This document shows positions 57,501 to 64,000 of a stretch of 64,000 bases of DNA, piece by piece. A program made the translations under genes and the position numbers. The notes beneath the pieces were generated by a model, which saw only the letters and a program-made list of their open reading frames with translations, was not told the DNA's origin and did no database searches. The number at the start of each line of letters is the position of its first letter. Position 1 is the stretch's first letter. This DNA comes from Thamnaconus septentrionalis (taxonomy: Eukaryota > Chordata > Actinopteri > Tetraodontiformes > Monacanthidae), in contig CM020517.1 in the NCBI GenBank assembly GCA_009823395.1, positions 13,067,001 through 13,131,000 of the forward strand. The letters are read 5' to 3'.

Positions 57501-58933
57501 GTCTGCATTTGTGAAGGCTGCTGCCTACGCTCTGGCTGACCAACCTGCTGTCAACGCCGGTATGTATCTAAATGTTACTTGTAATGCGACTTCTGAAATG
57601 GTGTCAGCCTGTATGAAGCTTTGCATTTGTGGTGTCAGGCTACCAAGTCTGCCCACCACGTCTGCTGACGAACGATTCATGTTTCGGTGCTTTAATGCCA
57701 AACCTCAAAACCACCCACAACTTATTTACTGCTTTTGGCCCACCCTGACCTAATTTAGAGACCACAGCGAAGCATGAAGCGACTTGTCTTTCTGGTTCCG
57801 TTTGAATTAAAATAGATTAAAGGCATGAAAAGAAAGAATGTCAGAGGCAGAAAGGAAACTGGTGTTTGCAACTCATTTTAAGTTCAGGCAAAATTAATGC
57901 TATCATAAATGCTGTTTCTGTTTTCATACCAAAACTTTCTCTCTCTGTCTTTTCAGTTATTGACGACACAACTAAAGAGATTGTGTACAGGGACTATGTT
58001 GACATAAGTGTGGCCGTAGCCACTCCGAAGGTAACGCAAGTGTATTATAATGTAGTCGGACGTTGTTCTTTTGATTGTTTTGGTTTCTGTCTTTTTTATG
58101 TTTGAAGTAATAAATAATAAAATGCAGTGAATTAATTCCCTCAAAGTGAAAAGCAGACTGTCAGTAATATGACTTTTCTCACAGGGCCTGGTGGTTCCAG
58201 TCATCCGGAATGTAGAGGGCATGAATTTTGCTGATATTGAGAAAGCCATCAGCTTGCTTGGGGATAAGGTAATACTTTGCAATTTCTTTTGTCTTGTTAT
58301 TACTAGTACTATTTGTTATTATTTTATCCTTTCTTTTAGAGGTGACACTTTTGCAGATGTAACATTCGAAATTTTACACGTGATGCGTTTGTAGGCCCGT
58401 AAGAATGAACTGGCTGTGGAAGACATGGACGGAGGAACCTTCACCATCAGCAACGGCGGCGTGTTCGGATCCATGTTCGGTACACCTATTATCAACCCGC
58501 CACAGTCGGCTATTTTGGGCATGCATGGCATCTTCGACCGGCCCGTCGCAGTCGGTGGCAAGGTAGGAATCCACCTTCTGTTCAGACTCATAAAAACACA
58601 CCTGTGATTTTTTTCAAGTCACGTAAATGAAGGCGTTATTTTTTTGTTTAACTTACCCACAATTGTGAAAAAGCTACAGATATGAAAATGGGCTTTTGAC
58701 AGCGATCGCTCCTATGCCATGCGTTTTTGAGCTGCTTTGTATTTCTAAATTCTGTTGCATCTCTTCGGAGAGGGTTTCATAATTTCATTCTTTCCCAGGT
58801 GGAGATCCGTCCCATGATGTATGTCGCCCTGACATACGACCATCGTCTGATCGACGGAAGAGAAGCGGTTACTTTCCTGCGCAGAATCAAGTCAGTGGTG
58901 GAGGACCCCAGGGTGCTGCTTCTTGACATGTAA
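45530..58933 (+). CDS. dlst: Dihydrolipoyllysine-residue succinyltransferase, E2 of 2-oxoglutarate dehydrogenase (15 exons)
   Basis: E2 core of the mitochondrial 2-oxoglutarate dehydrogenase complex: it transfers the succinyl group from a lipoyl arm to CoA in the TCA cycle. Fifteen exons join with matching phases to about 463 residues, near the human length. Order: Arg-rich mitochondrial presequence (exons 1-4); lipoyl domain (~residues 68-147) with the swinging-arm lysine in EIETDK at ~110; Ala/Pro-rich linker (exon 8); and catalytic domain from [18 protein letters not shown] to the end, with the active-site motif DHRLIDG (His ~434, Asp ~438). No peripheral subunit-binding domain is seen, as is usual for DLST. 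Odd points: exon 8 carries one base too many, which breaks the frame, and intron 5 is inflated by tandem repeats. The sequence match to the family is unmistakable. Confidence 0.97.
45593..46482 (+). other. dlst intron 1
   Basis: GT-AG intron (GTAGGC donor, CTCCACAG acceptor). I see nothing coding or repetitive in it. Confidence 0.85.
46483..46516 (+). CDS. dlst: dlst exon 2
   Basis: Short 34-nt exon ([11 protein letters not shown]) continuing the basic presequence. CTCCACAG acceptor, GTATGA donor, ends in phase 1. Confidence 0.85.
46623..46662 (+). CDS. dlst: dlst exon 3
   Basis: 40-nt exon ([13 protein letters not shown]) with a TTCTACAG acceptor and a GTAAGT donor. Its phase 1-to-2 fits exons 2 and 4. 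Confidence 0.85.
46902..46963 (+). CDS. dlst: dlst exon 4
   Basis: 62-nt exon encoding [20 protein letters not shown], the end of the presequence region. The RTS segment is a likely mitochondrial processing neighbourhood by family analogy. Ends in phase 1 before GTAAGT. Confidence 0.88.
47060..47134 (+). CDS. dlst: dlst exon 5 (lipoyl domain start)
   Basis: 75-nt exon encoding [20 protein letters not shown] and WEK, the first strands of the lipoyl domain and a near-invariant DLST block. CTCTCCAG acceptor, GTAACT donor, phase 1 out. It is followed by the 7.9-kb repeat-filled intron. Confidence 0.95.
47519..47905. repeat. 116-bp direct duplication with telomere-like core
   Basis: Begins with CAGTGGTTCTCAAACTTTC, a typical fish hAT-MITE end. 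Two near-identical 116-bp copies (47591-47706 and 47788-47903) flank a stretch of TTAGGG/GTTAGG words. The copies differ at only a few bases. Confidence 0.8.
48051..48311. repeat. Three-copy 87-bp tandem repeat with hairpins
   Basis: Units start at 48051, 48138 and 48225 with ATTCGGGACTGAGC. Each contains CGAAGGCCTGCTC and GAGCAGGTCTTCG around a six-base loop, then CTTCGCAAGGCGAAG. Copies 1 and 2 are almost identical; copy 3 is diverged. Confidence 0.88.
48312..50402. repeat. Tandem 2.1-kb repeat, copy A
   Basis: Starts in an ATT-rich tract with CTTCCGCCGCGTCTTTGAAC and ends CGCAAACGCTGCTTGCAGCT. It includes the TCACCAAATTTGGC phrase common in fish genomes. No intact ORF; CTAGCGCCCTCTAGGAA recurs inside it. 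It ends with a G-rich VNTR (50127-50370). Confidence 0.88.
50127..50370. repeat. GC-rich VNTR at the end of copy A
   Basis: A 30-bp unit (CAATTGCAGGCGTCGGCAGA plus a G-rich tail) repeated six times, followed by 10-bp GGGTCGTCGT units. The purine-rich strand is strongly G-biased. ORFs through it are period artefacts. Confidence 0.85.
50403..52496. repeat. Tandem 2.1-kb repeat, copy B
   Basis: Same order of blocks as copy A, joined head-to-tail through an ATT tract. Shares several substitutions with copy C that copy A lacks. VNTR at 52229-52450. Confidence 0.9.
52497..54738. repeat. Tandem 2.1-kb repeat, copy C (with internal extra segment)
   Basis: Same as B but about 140 bp longer, because the AAAGTGCTACAG...GTCTCATCAAG block is duplicated around 53960-54250. 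Its VNTR (54503-54700) has fewer 30-bp units than in A and B. Ends at unique dlst intron sequence after TTGCAGCTTTAATTT. Confidence 0.88.
55029..55084 (+). CDS. dlst: dlst exon 6 (lipoyl-attachment lysine)
   Basis: 56-nt exon encoding [17 protein letters not shown]. The final codon AAG (55082-55084) is the lysine that carries lipoate, sitting exactly at the exon end before GTAAAG. Phase 0 out. Confidence 0.95.
55288..55396 (+). CDS. dlst: dlst exon 7 (second half of lipoyl domain)
   Basis: 109-nt exon encoding [20 protein letters not shown] and [16 protein letters not shown], which completes the lipoyl hammerhead fold after the attachment lysine. TTCTCAG acceptor, GTATTA donor, phase 1 out. 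Confidence 0.95.
55518..55695 (+). CDS. dlst: dlst exon 8 (Ala/Pro linker, contains a one-base frame break)
   Basis: The exon starts in frame as [20 protein letters not shown] but runs to a TAA if that frame is kept. From about 55590 the neighbouring frame gives the expected [19 protein letters not shown] linker and joins exon 9 in frame. The exon is 178 nt, while 177 would preserve phase, so one extra base lies within the C-rich tract at about 55570-55600. The flexible linker connects the lipoyl and catalytic domains. Confidence 0.88.
55850..55935 (+). CDS. dlst: dlst exon 9 (linker)
   Basis: 86-nt exon encoding [20 protein letters not shown] and AKGVRTESR, still low-complexity linker. GTCTTAG acceptor, GTAAAG donor, phase 0 out. 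Confidence 0.9.
56046..56143 (+). CDS. dlst: dlst exon 10 (catalytic domain N-terminus)
   Basis: 98-nt exon encoding [20 protein letters not shown] and [12 protein letters not shown], the first helix and strand of the acyltransferase fold. ATCAG acceptor, GTAGGA donor, phase 2 out. Confidence 0.95.
56144..57428 (+). other. dlst intron 10
   Basis: A 1.3-kb GT-AG intron (GTAGGA donor, CTGCCAG acceptor). An 80-codon ORF at 56458-56700 shows no recognisable domain and is taken as chance. Nothing else is evident. Confidence 0.8.
57429..57559 (+). CDS. dlst: dlst exon 11
   Basis: 131-nt exon encoding [20 protein letters not shown] then [20 protein letters not shown], catalytic-domain core. CTGCCAG acceptor, GTATGT donor, phase 1 out. 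Confidence 0.95.
57957..58030 (+). CDS. dlst: dlst exon 12
   Basis: 74-nt exon encoding [20 protein letters not shown] and VATPK, central strands of the catalytic domain. TTTTCAG acceptor, GTAACG donor, phase 0 out. Confidence 0.95.
58185..58268 (+). CDS. dlst: dlst exon 13
   Basis: 84-nt exon encoding [20 protein letters not shown] and [15 protein letters not shown] acceptor, GTAATA donor, phase 0. Confidence 0.95.
58395..58562 (+). CDS. dlst: dlst exon 14
   Basis: 168-nt exon with the [20 protein letters not shown] and [13 protein letters not shown] blocks, the CoA/lipoyl channel region of the acyltransferase. TTTGTAG acceptor, GTAGGA donor, phase 0. Confidence 0.96.
58799..58933 (+). CDS. 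dlst: dlst exon 15 (active site and stop)
   Basis: The 44 codons plus TAA hold DHRLIDG, the catalytic His/Asp motif of E2 acyltransferases, and end [17 protein letters not shown] acceptor. The 3' UTR follows to the AATAAA hexamers near 59.4 kb. Confidence 0.97.
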   Translation: MEIRPMMYVALTYDHRLIDGREAVTFLRRIKSVVEDPRVLLLDM

Positions 58934-59366
58934 ACCCTCCTAAACGCCAGGCCAAGTCATGTAAACCACACTACGCAAACAGTGGCAGTGGTCACCTGTG
59001 GACCGTTACAGAAATACTGCAGGTAAAAGGTTGTTGTATTGGTTATCTAACTAGACAAATCCTTTTTTTCTCATAGTTAACCAATACAAGAATTCCATAG
59101 CAGTGGAATAGATGTGATTTACTGTTGGAGGGTTCTGGGGTTCCTTGGTGCTGGTCTCTGGATCATAAATAGAAATTCTATATTATGTGCGCCATATGTC
59201 ATTTTCTACATACAAAGTGAAACATTTTTCCACTTAATGCAAGATGATTTAAAAATAAACGCTAGATAAAGGCCATGGTCAATTTGTTATTTTGTCGAGG
59301 GAAGAACAATGAGCACATATTGGCCCCAAAGCCATTAAAGATGATGTTCTTAAATGTCCAAAGTGA

Positions 59367-59372
59367 AATAAA
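59367..59372 (+). terminator. dlst upstream polyadenylation signal candidate
   Basis: AATAAA about 430 bp after the dlst stop. It is the first of two canonical hexamers in the 3' UTR. Confidence 0.45.
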
Positions 59373-59458
59373 CCTCAAGATATATATGCCACCTGTTTGA
59401 CAAAAAATCATGTTAATGCTGTGTATGAATGAATATTTAAGAGAGGAAAGTTTTAAAC

Positions 59459-59464
59459 AATAAA
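59459..59464 (+). terminator. dlst distal polyadenylation signal candidate
   Basis: AATAAA followed by a T/G-rich stretch (TTTTTCTTTTGTG, then TG repeats). A hexamer plus a GU-rich downstream element makes this the better candidate. Confidence 0.55.
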
Positions 59465-59829
59465 AGCTGCATTGCTCAATGATGTTTTTCTTTTGTGATA
59501 CTTATTTGTGTGTGAGTGTGTGTGTGTTTTTGTGTCCATGCGGCGCTTTTAAATTCATGAGAATAGATCGGGTCCAGATTGTTTGAAAAAAAAATGGTGC
59601 GGCAATTAATTGATAAGAAGGAAATTAGCAAGTTACTACGGTGTCGACCTTTCGCTCCAAGCAAATTCAAAACCTTTATCCCCGTAGAACTGAGAAGATT
59701 CTCAATGGGTCCAAAGAGGTGATCCCTGCCTGTTTGAAGACTGCTAGATATTTTGATTAGCAGACCAAATCATGATACTTTTGAATGCTATATTAACACT
59801 TTCACACTTTCTTCCATCATGTCTCAGTT

Positions 59830-59835
59830 TTTAAT
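59830..59835 (-). terminator. Candidate rps6kl1 polyadenylation signal (ATTAAA)
   Basis: A minus-strand ATTAAA about 95 bp after the rps6kl1 stop. I found no AATAAA on this strand between the stop and the dlst 3' end, so the variant hexamer is the best candidate. Confidence 0.35.
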
Positions 59836-59929
59836 TGGCTTTTTTTCTTTCTTGGTGAACAAAAAAATGCTGAGGGAACCAGTATTTGGCGAGTCTCCCT
59901 TTCTGGCTAAGGTCCGACGTCTGCGTCTC

Positions 59930-60040
59930 TTAGTAGCTCAGGGCTTTCCAGGAGACGCCGCTGAAGAAGGGATGACACTTGATGTCGCACACGCCTCCAC
60001 CTCCCGAGCCCAGCCTGTAGCCAGGGTCAAACTGGAGCAA
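59930..60040 (-). CDS. rps6kl1: rps6kl1 last exon and stop
   Basis: The 36 codons plus TAA encode [20 protein letters not shown] then [16 protein letters not shown], the kinase C-terminus with the RLG and HPFF landmarks of S6K-like proteins. CTCCACAG acceptor. Confidence 0.93.
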   Translation of the reverse strand: MLQFDPGYRLGSGGGGVCDIKCHPFFSGVSWKALSY

Positions 60041-62448
60041 CTGTGGAGCAGCAAAATGTTTACTGGACACTCATACAGTCAGATGATATCACGCTGTTGC
60101 GTGTGCTGTGGTCTATTGTGAAGGAGGCTGGCCTCTGCACTGACCTCGGTGAGCAGAGATGCGGCCGCGGTGCTGAGGTGGTCAGGGATGAGCAGCTGGG
60201 TGTGGGAGTGGATCCCCGCTGGGTGGAGCTGCCACAGTGGCTGGGGGGTGGGAGCACACAGAGACAAGGGTGACAAATGTGGCACAAATTGACGTGTTAC
60301 TCAGAATCGACTCCGCTTACCATTCCTGTGAGGAGCTCGAACAGCAAGGCTCCGAGACTCCACCAATCACACGCCTCTGTAGCTCTGGACACCCCACCGA
60401 TTTCTGCAAGCGCACAGCGAAGTCTGTTCAGCTCTTCTCAATCACAGTGTTTCACTCCCATCGTGCACGGGAGCTCCCACCACTAGGTGGCAGGTCACAC
60501 CAGAGAACAGTGACTGCTCTCTGCCAGCAGCAGCCTGCTGTTGTCTCACCTGGGGCACAGTACATGTCTTCCACAGCCTTGGAGCAGATTTCAGACTGAA
60601 CCTCACTCCATTGGCCGAAAAATGTTACACACACCTTCCCTGCGATCACAGCGTCGGGTTAAAAAACCAAAATCAGAATGAGACGTGGCTTAATCGCGTG
60701 TGACACGATCGTGCTGGGTGGTCGGTGAACTCACCGTTGCTGGTGAGCAGGACATTCTTGGGGTTGAGGTCTCGACACAGGATGCCTTGCTGATGCAGGC
60801 TCTCCAGAGCCAGCAGGATCTGCGCCCCCCACACGCGCACCTCTGCCTCAGGGAGCCCCCAGCAGGCTTGCGCTGCCTTTTCTGTGGCGGAAGACTTGAC
60901 AGGAAGCCGGGGCAGGTGGCACCAGCCGTCCACCTCTATGATCTGGTCTTCTCCCTCGCCATCTGCTTTCTCCGATTTCACGCCATCCTTCCTCTTGAGG
61001 GACGTCACTCCCGAGGAGATCCAGCTCGCAAACGAGCGCCCGTCCACCGGCGCCGACTTCTCTTTGGGGCTAGATCCGCGGGCCTCCTCCAGCACTTCCC
61101 TGGCCTCGCTGGAACACGTTTCCTCTTTAGTCTTTAACCCCAAGAGGTTCAGAGAGACCCCTGGGAATTTCCACTGCCTCTCCGCACTCGCGTGGCAGAA
61201 GGGTGCAGTGGAAGTCCGCTCTCTCTCTGACGCGGTCCCCACATCCGTGTGTTCAGAAAACACTGCTCTGTCTGTGCTCCTGATGACTATCACTCCATTC
61301 CTTTCCTCGGCGGTGGGGCTGCTGCTACTGTCCTGCTTTGAGTCCGTGATTGAGTCTGCAGAGCTGCCGCCAAGACCATGTCCTTGGTGGGAGTCGTTGG
61401 TATCCCAGGAGGCCCTGCCACGAATCTGAGTTTGGCAATGGAGAGGAAGATACAAAATGGCAGGGGACGAACTCAAGGCATTGCTTTCACTGGGTGGCGA
61501 TGCCGCTTTCAGAAATGAGGTCTGATTTGTGTGAGGTGTTATTTGTCCTTGTGTGCTTTTCAGGGGGCTGCCAGTCACTGCATAGGGGTATATTTTCTCA
61601 CGGCCTTCAAGTGGATTGGCAGCCTTCCAGGCCACTTCAAACTCTGAGCTGCACTCCGTCAGTCCCATCCCGGTTTGCTTTGTGTCCAGCCCTGACATGG
61701 CGTTGAGGGCTTGACTGACACGGGTGCAGGACAGAGGAAGTGCTTGGTTTTCCTGAGTTTCACTGGAGTGCAAGCACAAACTAGGAGCTGGTGGACGGAT
61801 ATAGGAGTTGCTGTGTGTCCTTGTCGAGCCAGAGAAAAGAGTGAGCCGGTCTAACTTCTTATGCAGTGGCAGCCTGGAGCGGGAGTTCTGCAGGCAGCCC
61901 GTTTCCTCAATGTAGGAGTGAGTACCGCAGCTCTCCAGCTGCTGCTGAGTGGCAGCCCATGAAGTGGAGAAGTCCGTGTCGGGGCTCTCATCGCTTAATT
62001 TCCCGGGGTTGCCTCCTTTGCCGCCTCGGCCTGCCTGCTCATAATCTGTGCTAATGTTAGGTGAGGTGAAGCTGGTCCTCAGCTTGCCATTGTGCTGGCC
62101 AGACGACAGGCATTCTGGATGCTCTTTGGCCCTCTCATTCCGCAGCTTATGAAGCTTGGAGAACAGCCTCCCGCCTGCCGTGAGAGGAAAAGAAATACCA
62201 GGTTGCTCGTGGGAAACAAAGAGATACAATGCTATCCACTACAAAATATTACACACAGTTACTGAGCAAATTTGCTTACCAAAGTATTACCAAATATTTT
62301 TATATTTTAAGTATGTCTGACTGTACCCGCAACACCCAAACTCCCTCCTCCTCCCTTCTACAGTTCAAACCCTGGACAGCAAAACACCCGCTGAACTGTC
62401 CCAACTACGGTACTTGCACCATGGTCCTCTTTTCCTTTTATGCAGACG

Positions 62449-62507
<59 letters not shown>

Positions 62508-63868
62508 CACATATACTACTTGCCCTTGCCTGGCTTACCTTTGACATGCTCAAGGTGCAGATACACAGCGTCCTCGCTGACGTAGTATCTGAGCAGCTTC
62601 ACCATGTACGGCACCCCCTGAGGAATGATAGTCGGCTGGTCCCTGCTTTCCCAACTGGACTTGACTAAGCTCTGGAACAACACATAAACTTAAAAACTAA
62701 ATGCTTTCATAGGGGGTGGGGAATGACATACATGATTGCATCACCCCTCCACTGTCCCTTCGGTCACTGAAATATGAGGTGCTCTTGCCCTGACCAAGCA
62801 GGGTGACAGTTTTCAGGCAGATCAATGCCTCAGAGGAGAGAGCTTTTATCGACTGACTTGCCACACAGTACTAGGACCGGCTCTTTGTCAGATGGCTCCA
62901 TTTAAAGACCTCCTTCCATCAGTTTTAGTTTTAAATACGCACATGCAAAATACTACAAAGCAGAGCAATGCACCTTATTGCAATCGTCCACATTGTACAG
63001 CAGTGAAAAGAAAACTCACCTTCACCACAAATGTTTCCTTATTGACCATACTCTGCACAATCAGGACCTTCGGGACATAGATGAAGGATTGTTATGGGAA
63101 CATAACCAGGAACTACAACGTGTATTTCAACAAGGTATTATACATTATACATAAGGTATTATACATTGCACAGCAGATCAGATCAAAAGCCATAGAAGAA
63201 GACAAACAAATTGGAGGAAATAGCCACAAGGTGAGCTGTACCTAAAAAGACCATCTTGTGTTAAAGTTGTGACAGCCCAAGGTATCGCCTGGTACATGAA
63301 ATGTTTTGCTTTTTTTCTGAACTGCTTGAGTGAGAGTTTCAAACGCCACAGTGCAACATGCACCTTGCGGCAGTGACTCTGCCTTTGTAAAGATGGGAAG
63401 GCTGGAGCGGAGCGACCTAGCTTTTCAAATAGTGGCTTGTCGCAAGCATCAGGTTGCGTGACAAATCAGCAGCAGGAACTTGACTTACCTTATCAGCAAC
63501 CCCTACTACTTTACACATCTCCAGGTCCTCCACAGGCGAACTTAAGTGTCTGATTGGACGGAATCTCAGACTGCTATAACCCTGAAGGACAGAGAAGACA
63601 TTAGAACACCATGAGAGCAAAATTGTTCAAGAGTGTGAGATCAGTGTGAGACAGACAGGCAATAAATTAATCCTTTTGTAAAAAGAGAGGTATATAAAAT
63701 TAGACTCTGTTTGTATAAAGACGAGCCAGGTTGAATGTCTTACCCCTAAATGAGTGCTCCCTTTCCCAAGGTTATCCTGCAGATGTGTAATAAATATTTC
63801 TTCAGCTCTCTTCAAATACTGGGTGGTCTTCCTCTTCACTGCCTCCCGTCGATCCTTATTTGGGTCCA
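59930..63868 (-). CDS. rps6kl1: Ribosomal protein S6 kinase-like 1, MIT + pseudokinase (5' partial, 9 exons in window)
   Basis: Exons (minus strand): 63744-63868, 63489-63581, 63020-63067, 62539-62671, 60735-62174, 60550-60639, 60321-60403, 60145-60240, 59930-60040. Phases agree throughout, giving about 738 residues before the stop, with 5' exons off the right edge. Order: end of an MIT domain ([20 protein letters not shown]); kinase N-lobe with FVVK; a ~420-residue Ser-rich insert; then the C-lobe with [11 protein letters not shown] (HRD-loop equivalent), FFGQWSE in place of DFG, and [16 protein letters not shown]. Loss of the DFG aspartate suggests a pseudokinase. Best match is RPS6KL1, supported by its position next to dlst. 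The MIT domain implies ESCRT/endosome association by family knowledge; the cellular role is otherwise poorly defined. Confidence 0.92.
60145..60240 (-). CDS. rps6kl1: rps6kl1 exon: C-lobe
   Basis: 96-nt exon encoding [20 protein letters not shown] and [20 protein letters not shown] acceptor, GTCAGT donor (weaker than consensus), phase 0 both ends. Confidence 0.9.
60321..60403 (-). CDS. rps6kl1: rps6kl1 exon: C-lobe helix F
   Basis: 83-nt exon encoding [20 protein letters not shown] and FELLTGM, the conserved DWWSLG helix-F block of AGC-type kinases. GCTTGCAG acceptor, GTAAGC donor, phase 0 out. Confidence 0.93.
60550..60639 (-). CDS. rps6kl1: rps6kl1 exon: degenerate DFG segment
   Basis: 90-nt exon encoding [20 protein letters not shown] and [12 protein letters not shown] stands where active kinases have DFG, so the metal-binding Asp is absent. 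YCAP-E is the APE-motif equivalent, spanning the splice. ATCGCAG acceptor, GTGAGA donor. Confidence 0.93.
60735..62174 (-). CDS. rps6kl1: rps6kl1 large exon: kinase insert and catalytic loop
   Basis: 1440-nt exon, open throughout. It starts [11 protein letters not shown] (end of hinge), passes through a Ser/Thr/Pro-rich region of about 420 residues with no recognised domain, and ends with [20 protein letters not shown], then [17 protein letters not shown], the aE helix and catalytic loop. CACGGCAG acceptor, GTGAGT donor. An upstream ATG in the same frame (62227) lies in the intron and is not the start. Confidence 0.93.
62450..62510. repeat. (GT)n(AT)n compound microsatellite
   Basis: GT array passing into AT units, inside an rps6kl1 intron. 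Confidence 0.95.
62539..62671 (-). CDS. rps6kl1: rps6kl1 exon: N-lobe to hinge
   Basis: 133-nt exon encoding [40 protein letters not shown] and EHVK. The [10 protein letters not shown] run at its end is the hinge. TTGTTCCAG acceptor, GTAAGC donor, phase 1 out. Confidence 0.93.
63020..63067 (-). CDS. rps6kl1: rps6kl1 exon: N-lobe lysine strand
   Basis: 48-nt micro-exon encoding [16 protein letters not shown]. The terminal VVK holds the candidate ATP-anchoring lysine. CCGAAG acceptor and GTGAGT donor, phase 0, so it joins both neighbours in frame. Confidence 0.87.
63489..63581 (-). CDS. rps6kl1: rps6kl1 exon: linker into kinase N-lobe
   Basis: 93-nt exon encoding [20 protein letters not shown] and [11 protein letters not shown], the start of the kinase-like N-lobe (VVGVADK sits at the glycine-loop position). 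CTTCAG acceptor, GTAAGT donor, phase 0. Confidence 0.9.
63744..63868 (-). CDS. rps6kl1: rps6kl1 exon: MIT domain C-terminal helix
   Basis: 125-nt exon encoding [20 protein letters not shown] and [21 protein letters not shown]. The basic helix ending in RAEEIF is the third MIT helix. TTTCATAG acceptor, GTAAGA donor, phase 1 in and 0 out. The preceding exon is not visible before the window end. Confidence 0.9.
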
Positions 63869-64000
63869 CTATGAAACAGCCACACCAATGATAGTGGGAA
63901 TTAAAAAAGGGGAAGTCAAGCAGCTGTGCAAGTTAAATAAATATACAAAGACCTGATCCTGTTGTCACTGAAACTAGCTCTATCTAGATTTAAGAACGGA

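Noticed and set aside
62175..62229. Upstream ATG ([10 protein letters not shown]) as the start of rps6kl1
   Set aside because: It lies in the intron before a clear CACGGCAG acceptor, and further in-phase exons upstream encode the MIT domain and N-lobe.

Overview
The window is vertebrate nuclear DNA, almost certainly from a ray-finned fish. It has long GT-AG introns, dense (TG)n/(CA)n microsatellites, and short transposon relics with sequence signatures common in teleosts. It carries three recognisable genes in the order prox2 - dlst - rps6kl1, the same order as on human chromosome 14q24. No bacterial, viral, CRISPR, rRNA or tRNA feature was seen.

Layout. About 1-33.2 kb has no protein-coding gene I can support. 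It alternates CpG-rich stretches, microsatellites, a few transposon relics, and AT-rich islands full of TAATTA-, ATGCAAA- and CATTAA-type words. Those islands look like conserved non-coding elements of a developmental regulatory landscape. Positions 33.2-44.1 kb hold prox2 on the minus strand (homeo-prospero transcription factor; four coding exons plus a probable 5' non-coding exon). Positions 45.4-59.5 kb hold dlst on the plus strand, complete in 15 exons (E2 subunit of 2-oxoglutarate dehydrogenase). Positions 59.8-64.0 kb hold the 3' part of rps6kl1 on the minus strand (MIT domain plus a degenerate kinase); its 5' exons lie beyond the right edge. dlst and rps6kl1 converge; prox2 and dlst diverge from a roughly 1.5-kb spacer.

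Main points of interest. (1) The intron before the homeo-prospero exons of prox2 has no usable GT donor. It does have an ATATCCTTT donor, a CCTTAAC branch site and an AC acceptor, i.e. a U12-type AT-AC intron, and this choice keeps the reading frame. (2) Two single-base frame breaks interrupt otherwise intact genes, one in the large prox2 exon (one base short) and one in dlst exon 8 (one base too many). dlst is an essential metabolic gene, so base-level assembly errors are the simplest explanation. (3) dlst intron 5 is swollen to 7.9 kb by three head-to-tail copies of a roughly 2.1-kb repeat. It also holds an 87-bp hairpin-bearing tandem repeat and a 116-bp duplication with telomere-like TTAGGG words. 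(4) The fish Rps6kl1 kinase lacks the DFG aspartate and has a large insert in its kinase domain.

The three genes are not a pathway: prox2 acts in nuclear transcription, dlst in the mitochondrial TCA cycle, and rps6kl1 probably in endosomal or vesicle signalling. Their adjacency reflects conserved synteny. Exon boundaries were read by hand from splice consensus and reading-frame phase. All other calls are pattern-based and no database search was possible.
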